The position numbers were made by a program, and so were the translations under genes. Positions 1 through 12,335 of a stretch of 64,000 bases of DNA are shown here, one piece after another. Below the pieces are notes generated by a model. That model did not search any database. It was given only the letters and a program-made list of their open reading frames with translations, and was not told the origin of the DNA. Where the stretch lies: contig SADC01000181.1 of assembly GCA_004194705.1 (NCBI GenBank), positions 1-64,000 of the forward strand, given 5' to 3'. The first letter of the stretch is position 1. Every line of letters begins with the position of its first letter. The DNA comes from Ditylenchus dipsaci. Taxonomy: Eukaryota > Nematoda > Chromadorea > Rhabditida > Anguinidae.

Positions 1-84
1 TTTTCTACATATAAATTATGACAGACGACAAATTGTGTAGTTTCGCTGATCGCCAATAATTGTGGTCGAAATAGTTTTTTATAA

Positions 85-638
85 CCGTATTTCTTCTAAT
101 AAGGCGGCCCCTCGACTTTGAAGAGCTACATCTCATAAGGAAGGGACCCCGGGTGTGACCTGGAGTTTTTTGAATAAAAAAAATTATGCGCGTATTCTTG
201 TAGAATATGCCCAAAGCCCATATGAATATAGCTCCCCACTCTGAAACTCAATAAAAAAATTTAGGAATGACCCAGGTCCAAGCGTCAGCCATGAAAAACT
301 AGATAGAGGTATCGAGGTGTTTTCAGAAGTTTGAGTGATCCTTGTACACATTTTGTGGACCTTCAGACGGGAGCCAGATTTTTTAGGAACTTGGGCACGC
401 TCTACAAGAGTACGCAGAAAAAAATTTCATGCGAAGTTCCCCAGGTCACCGTCAGGGTCCCTCTCTTGTCAGCCCAGAACAAATATTTTCAAAGTTGTTT
501 TTTTGCGTTTTCTCAACTCCCACGAGCTCTACCGATTCTGCTTTTTAAGTTTTGGATTTTTACCAAATCTTAAGATCGACCTCAATTTTTTTTTTTTCTA
601 AAAAACAGGCGGCCGGCCGCTTATTAAAGGAAATACGG
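85..638. mobile_element. Foldback MITE, CCGTAT family (copy 1)
   Basis: The ends are inverted: CCGTATTTCTTCTAATAAGG on the left and a matching arm ending AAATACGG on the right, next to TA. The interior resembles the copies at 15.3, 32.2, 33.2 and 45.0 kb. This is a non-autonomous DNA element; the superfamily is not certain. Confidence 0.7.
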
Positions 639-641
639 TAC

Positions 642-1413
642 CTAAGCTGTAACAATTTCAGCCCATATTTCTGCTTGAAAAGAATATTCGAATTGATCAT
701 CAGGCAAGACCAGTTCCGCTTCTCCTAAATATCGGTCAATATGGTCTCGAAGCCCGGCTCGGTAGTATGAAAAACCACCGGTCACGGGCATAGCTAAACC
801 CAAAGTCTCTTGCTGAGGTCTCGCTCTCAAATCACCATCTCTAATTAGTTTCTGATTATGTAAGTTAAATAGTACACATGCACTATTTCCTCGATATAAC
901 ACATATTGCTCTAGTCGATTTCAAATTCTTTTGGAGACCTGCCCATTCCATAATTTGTTTTCATAAAAAACCACATGTCCCGGGTGCATTAAATACACGA
1001 AAGCATGATTGTGTCCATCCCACTGTAAAATGCCATAGTCTAACGCCAAATCAAAAAAAAAATACGAGCAATTGTTTTTTCATGTTTTCCCAATACTAAT
1101 TTTTTTGGTCACTTCTGGCTTGTAAAGTGCGAAAAAAGTGAGCAGCAGATACTTTTAGGAAAATATGGCATAAAGGAGTTAAGCCGTTTTCAATAACACA
1201 AACAGCTAACCTGATCCTTCCCTTTCCTCCTGTTCCCATTCCTCTGTTCTCCAGATATTTCCTGCGCTTGTTGTCTTCAATCTGCTTCTGCAATTCATAA
1301 TATGCTGTTCCACTCCAATTTTTTCTTTTGTTCCACGGTATTGGCGAATTGAGCCAGATCTGGGGCTGGTCTATAAGCTGCATGGGTGGAAAGATCAGAG
1401 TAGAATGAGCCAT
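642..1413 (-). CDS. Unrecognised protein-coding gene, 2-3 exons
   Basis: Two open stretches on the minus strand read like one gene. The first (1413 down to about 1210) encodes a start MAHSTLIFPP, then a charged segment LQKQIEDNKRRKYLENRG, and ends at a good donor after GKGRIR. The second (about 1045 down to 642) encodes WDGHNHAFVYLMHPGHVVFY, then PVTGGFSYYRAGLRDHIDRY and an acidic C-terminus ending WAEIVTA. Inside the second exon the frame breaks near 930, consistent with one missing base. I do not recognise the family and see no signal peptide or membrane segment. The non-repetitive, mixed composition favours real coding sequence over chance. Confidence 0.4.
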
Positions 1414-3925
1414 AGGAGTTAGACAGGTTGAGAGGCGGTGTTGAGAGGCTGGTGTATAACTGTGCTGATCTGCAAAAACTATTTAACCGGTAAGTAATGC
1501 CTAAACAAAAGTAGTGCTACACTAAGAAAGGATGCAGGAGTAGCATGTTGCTGCTGCTGGTTATTTTGGCCAAGCTGCATGCTGGAGACCCACGTTTGCC
1601 ACTCCTTGCTGAGGATTGCCTCTTGCCCACGGAAGCTCATCACCCATTTTTTGATGTCGTTTGTATCGAACTGCTACAATAAAAGTTTAAATTCTGCGAA
1701 AACCATGAAAATATTACAGCAAGAAAAATATGCATTTTGATTTCTGATGAAGGAAATTCGGAACCATATCGTTTATTTAAATTTTTACTTTTAGTTCAAA
1801 TAAAAATCTGAATTACACCTGTAAATTACTTATTTTTACCAGTAAATTTTAAGTTGATATTTTTTCTTTCGACTTTGCTATCTTTTTAAACTAGCATGTA
1901 CAGGATGAACCAAAACAATACTACCACTTTTTTTAGTTTCAGTTCTAATTTTTCAACTTCCGTTGCTGTTTTTGTGAATAGCGTACTCGTTTATATTTTT
2001 GTGTCCCTTAACATGAGGTAGCTCACAGTTACCTTGAACACTGCCATCAATTTTCCTGGAATATTCGATGGGGCAAGGGGTTACATACATCAATTTTTTA
2101 ATAATGCTAGAGTGTTTTGATTCACCCTTTAGACCCGATCTTGGATGTTTAATGAGCTATCAAAGTCTTCTGAATGATTTCAGAGGTGTGGAGATTCAGA
2201 AAGTTTTAAAAATTTGACGTTTTTTAATCTCTACATTTTTAATCATTTAGCAAAGTAGGATATCTCATTAGAAATTCAAAACTTAAGGAAAAAATTACAA
2301 AAGAAGTTAAAATAAAAATTCACTGTTGAAATTCATACTTTTCAGGGAGCAATTCAGCAACGCCTTTTTACAATTTTCAGCGATTTTTCGTGGGGTTTTT
2401 TACAATTTTTCAGTTTTTGCTAAATTTGCACAAGTTTTATGAAAGTTCCGGCTGGGTTACACATTTTTTCGACTGATAAATTGCGTTTTAGGGCAGGAAT
2501 TTGCTCCGATGTTGAAACCGGTCAGAACAGAGCCCTGGTGGGGCCCTGTAATTCTATCGTTATTTAATTTTGAAAGTGTATTTCATTTGCCAGTTTTTTT
2601 TTTTGACCAGAAAAATATAGGATTCGTTAAAAAAGATAAATTGTAAATATCGAACATTTCAAAAAATGAAAAATGGTCTAATAAAACTTCGTAAGTAATA
2701 AAATTTCAAAAAAGGATTTTGAAGATATTAAATTTTTGAGCAAAATATGCTGGTCTGTGGTTAAAAACTGAATGGACAGTTATTTGCATTCACAAAACTA
2801 ATTTTAAAACTCTTAAGCCACCGAAATTCAGCTTATTGTCTACCTACTCTAAACTAATATTCAAAGGAAAGTGCACTCGTTTACAAACGTAAACACATTA
2901 TTTCCAGAGACCACCGCCCTTTTCCAAGCAACTTCTTTAGAAGAAAAATAGGCTTTCACGCAATTTTTTAAGCCACAAACAAAAAGAGTTGCTAGGCAAA
3001 AAAGGTGGTCCAATAGTTTTTTTGCTAAATTTAGTCAGCTTCCGGTCTTTGTAAAAGCTTTTTATAAGAGTTTTCCAAGAGCAATCCAGGTGAAATGAAC
3101 TAGAGAAATTATGAAAATAAATAGCCCTTGGTCATTCATTTGCAATATTAGCAACTACTACTTCTAGGGGAGCGAAAAAATGTATTGAAAGAAAAAAGCC
3201 GAGACAAATATTTGAATTTGAAGCCAAAGTAAGGATTCCACAAAAGAATCATGTCAAGAGATAGGAAGCCTTTTTGTTTTCGTCACTAAATAGCGCATGA
3301 GCCTAGATGAACAAGCTAATTGAAATAAATGCGAGCAGATAAAAATGAGTTTATGGAATATACTATCAAGACGAAGTAATAAATGACCCAGTTCATTATC
3401 TATTCTATTTTCTAATCTGACCACAACCCAAATCAAGGATTACGAATGTTTCACGAATTTTCAGGAAATGCCTACCAGGTAATAACCGTTTAATTAGATG
3501 AACTGGAAAAAATCCGGAGAAGTGAGCTAGGAAATTAATTTTGGGTTATGTGAACGCAGCTTAAGTCGCAGTCTGTGAACGAGCCATAAACCATTTGATA
3601 GCTGTTTCCAGTCGAAAAAAATATTTTCGAAAAAAATAAACAATCAGACATTGGCACCAGACCAGTGCTGGGCAATTCTCCGCTCTTGGCTCCGAGAGAT
3701 TACGAGCAACGGACGACTATGAAGAATGAGTTTCCTGCGCTTGTGAAAAATAGAGGAAACCCATCAAATCATATGCTTGCTAAACATTTTATTTCTTGCA
3801 TGTCGCCACAATATTAGGACGCCTCAGATCTCCCCATATATAAAAAATCGTGGCTGAAGTCTCACCTTTGACTCATCAGCAGCAAAGAACTCGTTAGAGT
3901 CATTTCTAAACTTCTGCTTTCGCCC
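1414..3925. other. AT-rich stretch with no recognised gene
   Basis: Only short chance reading frames are present. No clear transposon ends were found. Confidence 0.5.
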
Positions 3926-3976
3926 ATTGCCTTCTACATTCGTAAACCCCGAGGACAGCCCTCTTTGCTCCATTTC

Positions 3977-4588
3977 CTTCTATTCCTCTCCCTCTGCTAT
4001 CCTCATAGCCACCAGAGCAGCCTTGGCTGGGCTACTGTCCAAATGTTCAGCTGAAGAGGTGTGTCTCAATGGATTATGGCCATTTGTAACCTCTGGACTC
4101 AAATGCCTTTTCAAAGAGGTGTGAGACCCATTATGCAGTTGCATGTCTACTGGTTGGTAGAATCGCTGGCCATTGATCAGGAGAAGATCGAACAGCAAAT
4201 AGGTCAGATGCATCCTCCACAATCATAGCTGGTTGCATCACTTTGGCGGCTCTCCTGGCTCCTTGGGGCTCAATTCACTATTAGAATTGGAAGAGTCAGA
4301 AACGGAATAATTGAACGAAGAGTCCAAGTTGCTTTTAGAAACGGTGTGTGGTAGATTATTAGATGGGTTGTAGTTTGAAGAATAGTGATTGCTGGTAATA
4401 TGTTGGACTTGAGGCGGCAATATGTATGAGCATTGGACTGTTTGGGCTTGACATCTATGCCTGGAAGACTGTCTCCAAACGATTGGTGGGGAAGGGTTGA
4501 AGGCAAAAGTTCTAACATCTAAATTATTGTTTTCAGTCTTGTCTTTATGCAGTTCGTTCAACCGTGATATAACTATTTGAAGTCTCAA
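3977..4588 (-). CDS. Unrecognised low-complexity protein, one frameshift
   Basis: A minus-strand reading frame starting MRLQIVISRLNELHKDK becomes rich in Ser, Asn and Pro (VSDSSNSNSELSPKEPGEPP). The frame then shifts near 4230 and continues as INGQRFYQPVDMQLHNG to MRIAEGEE and a stop at about 3977. The second half (HLSPEVTNGHNPLRHTSSAE) has the same disordered style, so the two halves probably belong to one exon with a missing base. Such regions are common in regulatory proteins, but no domain is visible and no function is assigned. Confidence 0.35.
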
Positions 4589-4851
4589 TTAGGAAACCCT
4601 TAGATTTATTTGTTTCCTCGCTCTAATCCAACAAAATGACAAAGATTGAATAAACTGATCATTTTGAAAAATCGGTAACAGTGTCGCCTATTGACCTAGA
4701 ACCTCGATATAACATCATCAAATTTTACAAGGAATGCTTTTTACATCATGAGCTCCTGTGTGTGTGAATAATAAAGCTAAGAACGTTAATTTTTTTGGTT
4801 CTTACCCTTTATACCGATCTTACCCAAATTTTGGCGCTTGCACTTTATTAC

Positions 4852-5380
4852 AGGGTGCGCCAATTTTTCGCACGTATTGTTTTGGCCATAACTTTTTTAT
4901 TTTCATGATTTTGACGTAATTTTTTTTTTAAAGAAGCTGAGACTCTAGGAAACCGAACCGTACCAAATTTGTTTATGTTTGTTTGTCGTACACACTAAAA
5001 TTGTGATTAAGGAAAAGTTCTAGTTTTTCTTTTTTAGCCATGACCTACACAGTTCAAGACAAGGCAAAATACGTCGAATGGTTCATCGAAGAAGGCAAAA
5101 GTGTCACAGCATTCGGTGTTCGATATCGGAAGGAGCTTGAAAGGAATACTAAGGTGCCGGACAAGAACAGGCTGTGGGGTTGGTACGCAAAGTTCAAAAG
5201 CCAACGAAGTGTTGATCGAAAGGGGATGAGTGAAAAGCAAGGTCTACACGACTCCAATCACTTCAATGGCCAAGCTCAGAAAAAGAATCACAGAAGCGTT
5301 TGCAGAGCTGCCTGGAGATGATCAACAGAGCAATGTAAAACATGCATGCATGCCGTGATGTTCCCTTAGAATTAGTTGAG
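4852..5380 (+). mobile_element. Internally deleted Tc1/mariner-like element
   Basis: The left end CAGGGTGCGCCAATTTTTCG follows TA at about 4850. It leads to an ATG at 5040 encoding a helix-turn-helix N-terminus (MTYTVQDKAKYVEWFIEEGK, then RLWGWYAKFKSQRSVDRK), as in the DNA-binding part of mariner-type transposases. After a frameshift the sequence passes to LRKRITEAFAELPGDD, which resembles the end of such transposases. The whole DDE catalytic core is therefore missing. A similar non-coding fragment lies near 51,720-51,850. Confidence 0.6.
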
Positions 5381-5399
5381 AGATTAAAAAATTTACAAA

Positions 5400-5540
5400 A
5401 AGGTAATCGATTGTGAATTATTAATTCTTTCGATTAGTTTCATGTCATCGATTGTAAATTTTTGACTCTTTCGATTACTTTTTTTGTAATCAATTCTAAA
5501 TTTTTTATTCTTGCGTGTAATCGAAAGAATAAACCAAGAA
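5400..5540. repeat. Degenerate AT-rich tandem repeat
   Basis: Three to four imperfect copies of a unit containing ATCGATTGTAAATTTTT and CTTTCGATTA. Confidence 0.45.
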
Positions 5541-5580
5541 AAAAGGTCAATAAACAGTTTTTTCTTGAGTAAAAACATCT

Positions 5581-5711
5581 ACAGTCGATTCTCGATTTAA
5601 CATACACCTGGGGACCGACCCGGCCGTATGTTAAATCGGGGGTAATTTTACGGAGTTTATTATTGAAGGGACCGGTCCAGCTGTATGTTAAATCGGGGGT
5701 GTATGTTATCA
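5581..5711. mobile_element. Pogo-like foldback fragment (CAGTCGA family)
   Basis: Starts ACAGTCGATTCTCGATTTAA. The word TTTAACATACAC is followed by two inverted copies (GTATGTTAAATCGGGGGT). See the related full-length copies at 27.0, 45.0 and 57.9 kb. Confidence 0.55.
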
Positions 5712-5824
5712 AAAGGCGACAAAAATTTGCTTAAATACCATTTTTCGGAGTAATTGTAGGGTATCCAGAGTCTGGATTCCAGACACCTTATTATATTTGG
5801 ATGTGATCAGGATAAGGGATAAGA

Positions 5825-6010
5825 ACATGGTTGCAATCGTCCTTTTAAAAAAGGTTTGTCCTTTTTGGGGACTCAAAATCTTTTTTATTTTCGAAGTTTT
5901 TAGTCAAAATCTTTTTTTTCGCTCCAAATTAGCAATGAGCACTGGATAAAATGACCCTTTTTCTTCAAAATGCTCTAAAAGTCTTTTTTTACCCAAATGT
6001 CCCTTTTTCG
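5825..6010. repeat. Dispersed repeat, copy 1 of 3
   Basis: Shares TTTTTAGTCAAAATCTTTTT, CAAATTAGCAATGAGCACTG and TTTTTTTACCCAAATGTCC with 11,765-11,945 and with the better-defined element at 31,714-31,918. This copy has lost clear termini. Confidence 0.55.
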
Positions 6011-6169
6011 AAAATTTTCATTACAAACTCTAGATAAGAAGCAGAACGAAAAATATTGGATTTTGATACTGGATTGGCAATCATATTTAAAATTATGGAA
6101 GAAAATTAGGGAAATTTGATATGATAACCGTTTAATCCATACTAAAGGTTCATAGACTAAAAACATTTA

Positions 6170-6860
6170 GAGACTAAAATGCAATTATGAATCCACAAGC
6201 AGCAATTGCAAAACATCAAATAATCCATTAGCACTGCTACTTTATACCTTTAGAGCGTTCCTCTTCTTTTTTGTTTTTTTCCTATTTTTACAAACGAACA
6301 GATAAAGCAGCAAGAAAGAGATTTAGACAATTCCATGAGGAATATTATTCTCGTAATAACAAACAAAGGTAGCAGAATCAATATACCTATTCAGCAGAAG
6401 TCAAAGCAGCCGTAATGAGGCTTGCTCATCTGCTGGCAATTTACACACCATTAAACAATTAAACCACAACACTCGTCGTAACACCTTGCTTGCTCATGAA
6501 AGCACAAAAAGCGGCGTGGTAATGTAAAACATTCTAAGACTTCACTTGTTTCCATAACGACTTCTTTTTACCCACTTTTTCTATACAAACAATATAAAGT
6601 AAGGTTGAGCTTAAAAAATAGGAGGAGGAAGTGCAAGGGATATGCTTAGGGGGAGCCAATAACTGCTGCTACTATACATTTAATTGCAGTTGTGCTAACG
6701 GGTAGTACAGCTTTTTGCAAATGTGTTGGTCAAATGCAAGGGACAAGCAATGTAAAACGAATTTTGTTAAACATCGGGACGAAATTACATACAAGAAGCT
6801 AATAAAACAACGGGACCAGCTAGGGCCCAACTTAAAGGGCTGTGTTCACTAGGGCTGAAA
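6170..6860. other. No gene recognised
   Basis: Unique-looking AT-rich sequence without a convincing reading frame or repeat end. Confidence 0.45.
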
Positions 6861-7279
6861 CTGTAATAGTCTATTTGACTTTCTAGGATTCTCGGCGAGA
6901 TCTCGGGTTTCAGAGCCCGTATTTAGGGCGCAAAATTGTAAAAAATCGGTCCGATTTCGGAACCGATTCTGTTCTATTTTCGGGGCTGTTTTTGGAACAG
7001 ATCGGTTCCAAAATCGTCCGATTTTGGAACCGATTTTTGTACCGATTTCGTACTTCTTATGCAGCTTGTTTACCGGCTTTTGTATTGATTTTGCCCAACT
7101 TCATACCGTTGTTTCTTTTCAGAGCCATGGTCTGTTGCAGCGATGATGGCAAAAAGGGAGCCTAGAATATGTTAAGGATTTTGTTTAGTGAAAACAACTT
7201 CAAGAAGATCGGCATCAATCATGCGGCGGAGCTGACAGAACATCAAAAGAAAGTGCAGGCGCTTTTAAGAGCTAAAAAG

Positions 7280-7665
7280 AGCCTATGGCGCTTATTTTTC
7301 GACCTCCATCCAGCATGGGCGCTTGTTAGAACATGGGCGCATATTACAGCATGGGCGCTTATATTCAACCTATCGGAGCTGACAACGCTGAGAAAAAACT
7401 ATAACGACAATTGGCACCAAAAATAGACCTTTTTTGTTCAACGTTTATTATAGAAAAACACCTTAAGTTAAAAACAAAGGAGCAAACCCAAATAGAGTGT
7501 TAAGCAAAATTGACCAAAATAAAATAGGACGGAGCTTATTCAAGCATGGGCGCTTATTAGAGCATGGGCGCTTATTTTTCGACCTTCCTTCAGCATGGGC
7601 ACTTATTAGAACATAGTCGCTTATTGGAGCATGGGCTCTAATTAGAGGAAATACGGTATAGCCTC
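7280..7665. repeat. GCATGGGCGCTTATTAGA repeats and CCGTAT-family right end
   Basis: About eight imperfect copies of a roughly 21-bp word containing GCATGGGCGCTTATTAGA lie in two clusters (7310-7360 and 7540-7640). The stretch ends AATTAGAGGAAATACGGTA, the right end of the CCGTAT MITE family. Confidence 0.55.
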
Positions 7666-7688
7666 AAAATGGTTGGACACATGATAAT

Positions 7689-7753
7689 GCACCAATAGCC
7701 GAGTGGCTAAAGCTTCTAGCAATAAGTTGAGGCTCGAAAGTTCGATTCCCACT
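7689..7753 (+). pseudogene. tRNA-like sequence split by the hAT element
   Basis: A box-like TAGCCGAGTGGC (7696-7707) and B box-like GTTCGATTCCC lie at tRNA spacing. The T stem and acceptor stem do not pair well, so this is a tRNA pseudogene or SINE head rather than a working tRNA. The hAT element entered at TTCCCACT, directly in the B-box region. Confidence 0.55.
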
Positions 7754-7789
7754 CAGGGTTCGCAATTTTTTTCTAGAAGTCCGACTGAA

Positions 7790-8165
7790 AATGCTAGTAA
7801 GTCATTTTTGCCCTAACTTTATTTAGTCTACTAAAAACAAAATGCCACGCTAGCATTGCAAAAGTTCAATTTTGCGGGAGATCTTTACTAGCATTTGCAA
7901 AGTCTAGTAAAAACAAAACGCCACACTAGCATTTACGAAATTCCGTTTTGCCAACGATTTTCACTAGCATTTCTAAAGTCTAGTAAAATCAAAACGTCAA
8001 ACTAGCATTTACGAAATTTCCTTTTTGCCATTGATTTCTACTAGCATTTGTAAAGTTTAGTAAAAACAAAATGCCACGCTAGCATTCGTTAAAGTCTGCG
8101 TTTGTCGTCGATTTCTACTAGTATTTCTAAAGTCTAGTAAAAACAAAAATATCAGCTAGAATTTG
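7790..8165. repeat. Left subterminal array of the hAT element
   Basis: About five diverged units of roughly 77 bp. Each contains CTAGTAAAAACAAAACGCCA-like and CTAGCATTT words, inverted relative to the right array. Such subterminal motifs are normally transposase binding sites in hAT elements. Confidence 0.75.
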
Positions 8166-8342
8166 TCAAAGTCTGTGTTTGTGGGCGATCTTTCCGAGCT
8201 TTTTCTATATCTGCTATAATGAAACTGCCCAATAAGCAATGAGTATCTTCCACTTTTTTATTTACAATCTGTTTGAAACTTTTTCTCGATGTCTTGCCAG
8301 TTCTTTATCTCTTTTTATTCAGAAATTTCGCTTCGCTCAACG

Positions 8343-11109
8343 ATGCTCTCTTTTCGCTCAAACAACTGCGGCAAGGTGAATAGCGTGGTCAAAGTGATCA
8401 AGAAGGCCGTAAGAAAAAAGGTGGCTCCAATTCTCAATTCCGCTGCTTACTCAATCGATGATGAAGTGTTGGATCAAGTGGAAAACGAAGACGAATACGT
8501 GCAAGCGCAGCATCGATGTTTTCACCCTGTTTGGAAATGGTGAGGTTTTACGCCAGTGTTCTACTGAATCAATCTCTTACTCTTCAGGTTTAACATCCTC
8601 TCGGTACCGATCAAGAAACGGGACAAGAACGACAAAAAGTATGAGGTGGATGTCGAGCAAGCTCAGTGTCCTAGATGCACGGTAACAGTGCTAGCAAAGA
8701 CTACGTCAATGCTATCTCATCTTAAATCCGCTCACAAGCCTCTTGTAGTTGCATACTCGTCAAAGAAGGTGCTAATTGCCAAAAGAGTGGGTTTCTCATA
8801 ATTGTATTAATTCAGCATAATTGTATTATTTGTCTTTATTATTCAGAGGAACCAGCTACATGAATTCCCTATATGGCCGGATGCTCTCTCTTCCTACTCT
8901 CAGTCTTGATGTAATGTCGCATCCATTCGTTCAGGAGTTCGTCAAAGGGTTGCAAACGTTCGGATGTAATTGGAGAATGCCTAAATCACCGCAGACGAAC
9001 AAACGCAAACTGGAGAGTCAGGCAGAAATTGTACGAAAACATTAAGAACAGTGGTGAGTCTACAGAGTTTTGTCCCTTTCGATTTAGACACTTCTTCTTA
9101 AATCGACCACTTATAGATCAAAGACAAAGGAGCTTCAAGCCAAGCCTGACCGTAGACATTTGGTCGGACCAGTCGAACCGAAGCTACATTTGCGTCACCA
9201 TGCACATTGTGGACCATCACGGTATAACTAAGCATTTTTCTTCCTATTGTCAGCATGAATGAAAATTTTAGATTTTTTGCTCAAAAACTACGTGCTTGGC
9301 ATCAAGAGGATTCGAGACGCAACCATACAGCAGATGTGATACGGAATGAAGTAGAAGATCTCCTTGAGACATACGGTGCCAACTCTTCCATGTTCTACAA
9401 GATTGTTACAGACAATGCTTCTTCGATGATCAAGGCCTTTCGGTACCGTAGTGAAGGTGATTTTTTTAACAGATTTAAAACTATAATATTTTTCTGACTT
9501 ATTCAGATGTTTTTGAGGCTCCTTTCGTGAACAGCAGCAATGATACAGCCATTATTCTTGAAGACTCGAAGGCGATAGCGAAGGGGAGGATTGCACTGTC
9601 CCTACTTGAAGACGAAATCATGGAAGAAGAGAATGATGGGAAGAAGATTAATTTCAAGCAATTGACATTGGAGTGGAAGAAGAGGGGTTGGTCTCTTAAT
9701 CATTTCCTCTCATTCAGAACTGAGAATTCCACTTAGTGCGTTTAAATCCGTTGCGTGTGCCATGCTTCGTCCATGGGATCAACCGAACGCTCGTGATGTC
9801 CATGAATCGTTCTCTCACAGTCATCAAGCATTCAGACGACTGAGAGTTATGATCAAGGCGGTACGCAAATCAAACTTGCTACACAGGATCTGGACTCTTT
9901 ACTCGGTTAGAATTATCAGTTGATTTTAAAATTCTTCGGTTTCTGTTAAGCGAGATAATATTTCAGGAATCAATGGTGAAACCAGGCGTCGACTTGTGAC
10001 GTTCGTAGCTACTCGTTGGGCAGTTGGATCCAACAATCGATTGTGTCCTCTCAATGGAGCAGTGCATTGTGCAGACAGCCAAAAAACAAGATTGCCTCTC
10101 CTTCATCTGTAGGCTGATTTTTTATTTCTTTCTAAAATTGAATGGTAGTAATTTCAGGAAGATTTCGATTACTTGCGTGATGTGTTACGCATTCTCAAGC
10201 CTTTTCAACGTGTGATTAAGGAGAGCCAAACTGCAATCAAGATCACGATCTCCCGCTGCATTCCAATGGACAAATATCTACGATCTCACCTCAACAAAAT
10301 TAAGGTAAATTTTCACTCCTTTTTACCTTCATCTTACTTCTCTACTTTATTTAAGACTGCAATTCCTTTGACTTCAGAGGCTTTCCCTATCATCGACTTG
10401 CTTTTGGAAGATATGAAGAAAAGGTTCGACTACATGTACAATCCAAATTCTTTGCTCTTCGATGGATTGTTTCTCTCTTCTACATTGATGGATATCAACA
10501 CAATGGCTACATTGAATCTCATAGAGCATGCATTGGCTGTGGACCAACTGTCGCAAATGGTATTTTGTCACTTAGTTTATTTTTGGATCCATTGTTATTT
10601 GATTTAAGGTTCCTAGATCGACTTTACCAACCTTAGTTGTTCATGCCTTTGCGGAAGTTGAAATGGAAGAAGAAGGTGAGGACCAATCATTCACTGCGTT
10701 CCTGAATGGTGCCCGCCGAGAGATGCAGAGTGATCCACCTATCGCCATCGAAGCTTCTGGTAACAAAGCCATTGTGCTTAAGTTGGTTGCTCAATTACAG
10801 AACGTTCCGGGATCTGCTGACAGGGAGTTGGACTCAATCACTATTTTAAACGCACTGAGCAGCAAGGTACACATTTTTCTTCTCGAACGACAAATTTTCA
10901 ATGACGGCAGTAATAATTTCTAGAAAACGAGGGTGTCATTCGCTACTGCATGTCAATGTTTGCTGTGCCTGCTACCGGAAGTCCCGTGGAGCGAGTTTTC
11001 TCATCGGCTGGACTTACGACCAAGTTGCGTACAAGAACAGAAGAGAAGCTGCTGAACTGTCAGATAATCGTCTACTGCAAACAGGGAATTCTCTTCGAGT
11101 CTCATTGAT
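8343..11109 (+). CDS. hAT-family transposase (multi-exon)
   Basis: Cut-and-paste transposase acting in the nucleus on its own element ends. The first exon probably starts MLSFRSNNCGKVNSVVKVIK and joins at a split Trp (HPVWK-W-FNILSVP). A BED zinc finger follows (CPRCTVTVLAKTTSMLSHLK, then SAH). Then come the RNase H-like core motifs TVDIWSDQSNRSYICVTMH (first Asp region, about 9150) and IVTDNASSMIKAF (about 9405), an ATRW segment (about 10,010), and the C-terminal dimerisation region (PATGSPVERVFSSAGL, near 10,970) ending FESH at 11,107-11,109. Introns are short (about 40-100 bp, GT-AG). AATAAA follows at about 11,160. Some exons need single-base corrections (for example near 8900), so activity cannot be judged from this copy. 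Confidence 0.88.
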
Positions 11110-11563
11110 GTGTTGAATTTGTTCGTTTTGTTATACACGCTTTTTGTTATTTCTTGGTTGAATAAAGTGTTACGAATTTATAATCCTGTGTCTTTGTCAT
11201 TTTGGTATAAAATAATGTTGGATCAGACACAATGTAAGGATAACTACTAAATAGAACTCAAATATATCGATAAGTAGTTCGACAGTTTCATATTAGTAGA
11301 GTTTAGCCGATTCTAGTACAACTTAACCCACAAACGGGCATTCAAAAATGCTTACTCGAAATTTTTATTATGGTAGACTTTAGAAATTAGGGTTGGACGC
11401 GGTCGGGTAATTTGGCTCAACCCGGTTCCCGGGTACCCGGGTTTTCACGACCCGGTTCTCGGTTCGGGTAGCATTTCACCGGTCGGGTACCCGACCGGGT
11501 ATGCGGGTAATGGCAACTTAACTTGGAAGCTTTGGAACTTATCGAGATCCTTGCATTTGAGAT

Positions 11564-11660
11564 ACAGTCAAGCCTCGCTATAACGGCACCCTGTGGACCG
11601 GCCTCAGGGTGCCGTTATAGACAGGTGCCGTTATCAGGAGGTGCCGTTATAGACATGATT
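11564..11660. repeat. Pogo-like arm with ATAACGGCACC word
   Basis: ACAGTCAAGCCTCGCTATAA is followed by CGGCACC and three inverted GGTGCCGTTAT copies. It is a truncated member of the CAGTCGA foldback family inside the nested MITE. Confidence 0.6.
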
Positions 11661-11764
11661 TTTGTACAAGATCCGTGAAGGACGAGGGAGACCAATGAAA
11701 AAAAATTCAGACCCCTATTGTGAGTTTGAACCCTGGCCCTATCCTTCAATGGAATACGGGCAGG

Positions 11765-11945
11765 GTTCGTTACCGTCCTTTTTAAAAGATTTGTCCTTTT
11801 TCGGGACCCAAAATCTTTTTTATTTTTGATGTTTTTAGTCAAAATCTTTTTTTTTTCGCTTCAAAGTAGCATTAAGCATTGATAAAATGAAATAAATCTT
11901 TTTTTACCCAAGTGTCCTTTTTTTCTATATTTTTCATCACGAGCC
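11765..11945. repeat. Dispersed repeat, copy 2 of 3
   Basis: Closely similar to 5825-6010 and 31,714-31,918 (TTTTTAGTCAAAATCTTTTT, then GATAAAATGA, then TTTTTTTACCCAAGTGTCC). Confidence 0.6.
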
Positions 11946-12111
11946 TGAATAAGGGTATGTTCCTTATCCCCCCTTTTGATTTCTGGTGAAATTTCCAATG
12001 AAATTACCAACCGAGATACGGTTTACTGAACACAAAAAGTGGCAAATTAATCATAACAACACTGCTAGCAACCTGCTAGCAACAATCTACTAGAAATGAC
12101 TTAAAAATAAC

Positions 12112-12335
12112 TAGGGTTGTAAACATGCTTGAGCAGATTGGGTTGAAGCATATACTCGAGCATTTGCGTTTTTTTCGAGCGTATTCGAAATATGCTCGAC
12201 ATATTTGACCGTCAATTGTGGCCGTACAGCTAACTGTACAATTAAACTGGTTTCTATTTCAAGGGTTGACTGTGGGCCGAGCATATGCTCGAAATTGACC
12301 AATCTGCTCGAGCACATGCTCGTTTCACAACCCTA
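12112..12335. mobile_element. Small hAT-like MITE, TAGGGTTGT ends (224 bp)
   Basis: Inverted ends TAGGGTTGTAAACATGC and GCTCGTTTCACAACCCTA. Arms repeat GCTCGAGCA-type words. The flanks AAAATAAC and GCAACAAC match at 5 of 8 bases, so the target duplication is decayed or absent. Confidence 0.6.

Noticed and set aside
4238..4588. Assigning a transcription-factor role to the Ser/Asn-rich frame
   Set aside because: Composition alone does not support a function; no DNA-binding domain is visible.
7169..7426. 85-codon frame before the hAT element
   Set aside because: Its second half reads the GCATGGGCGC repeats; the first half is too short to judge.
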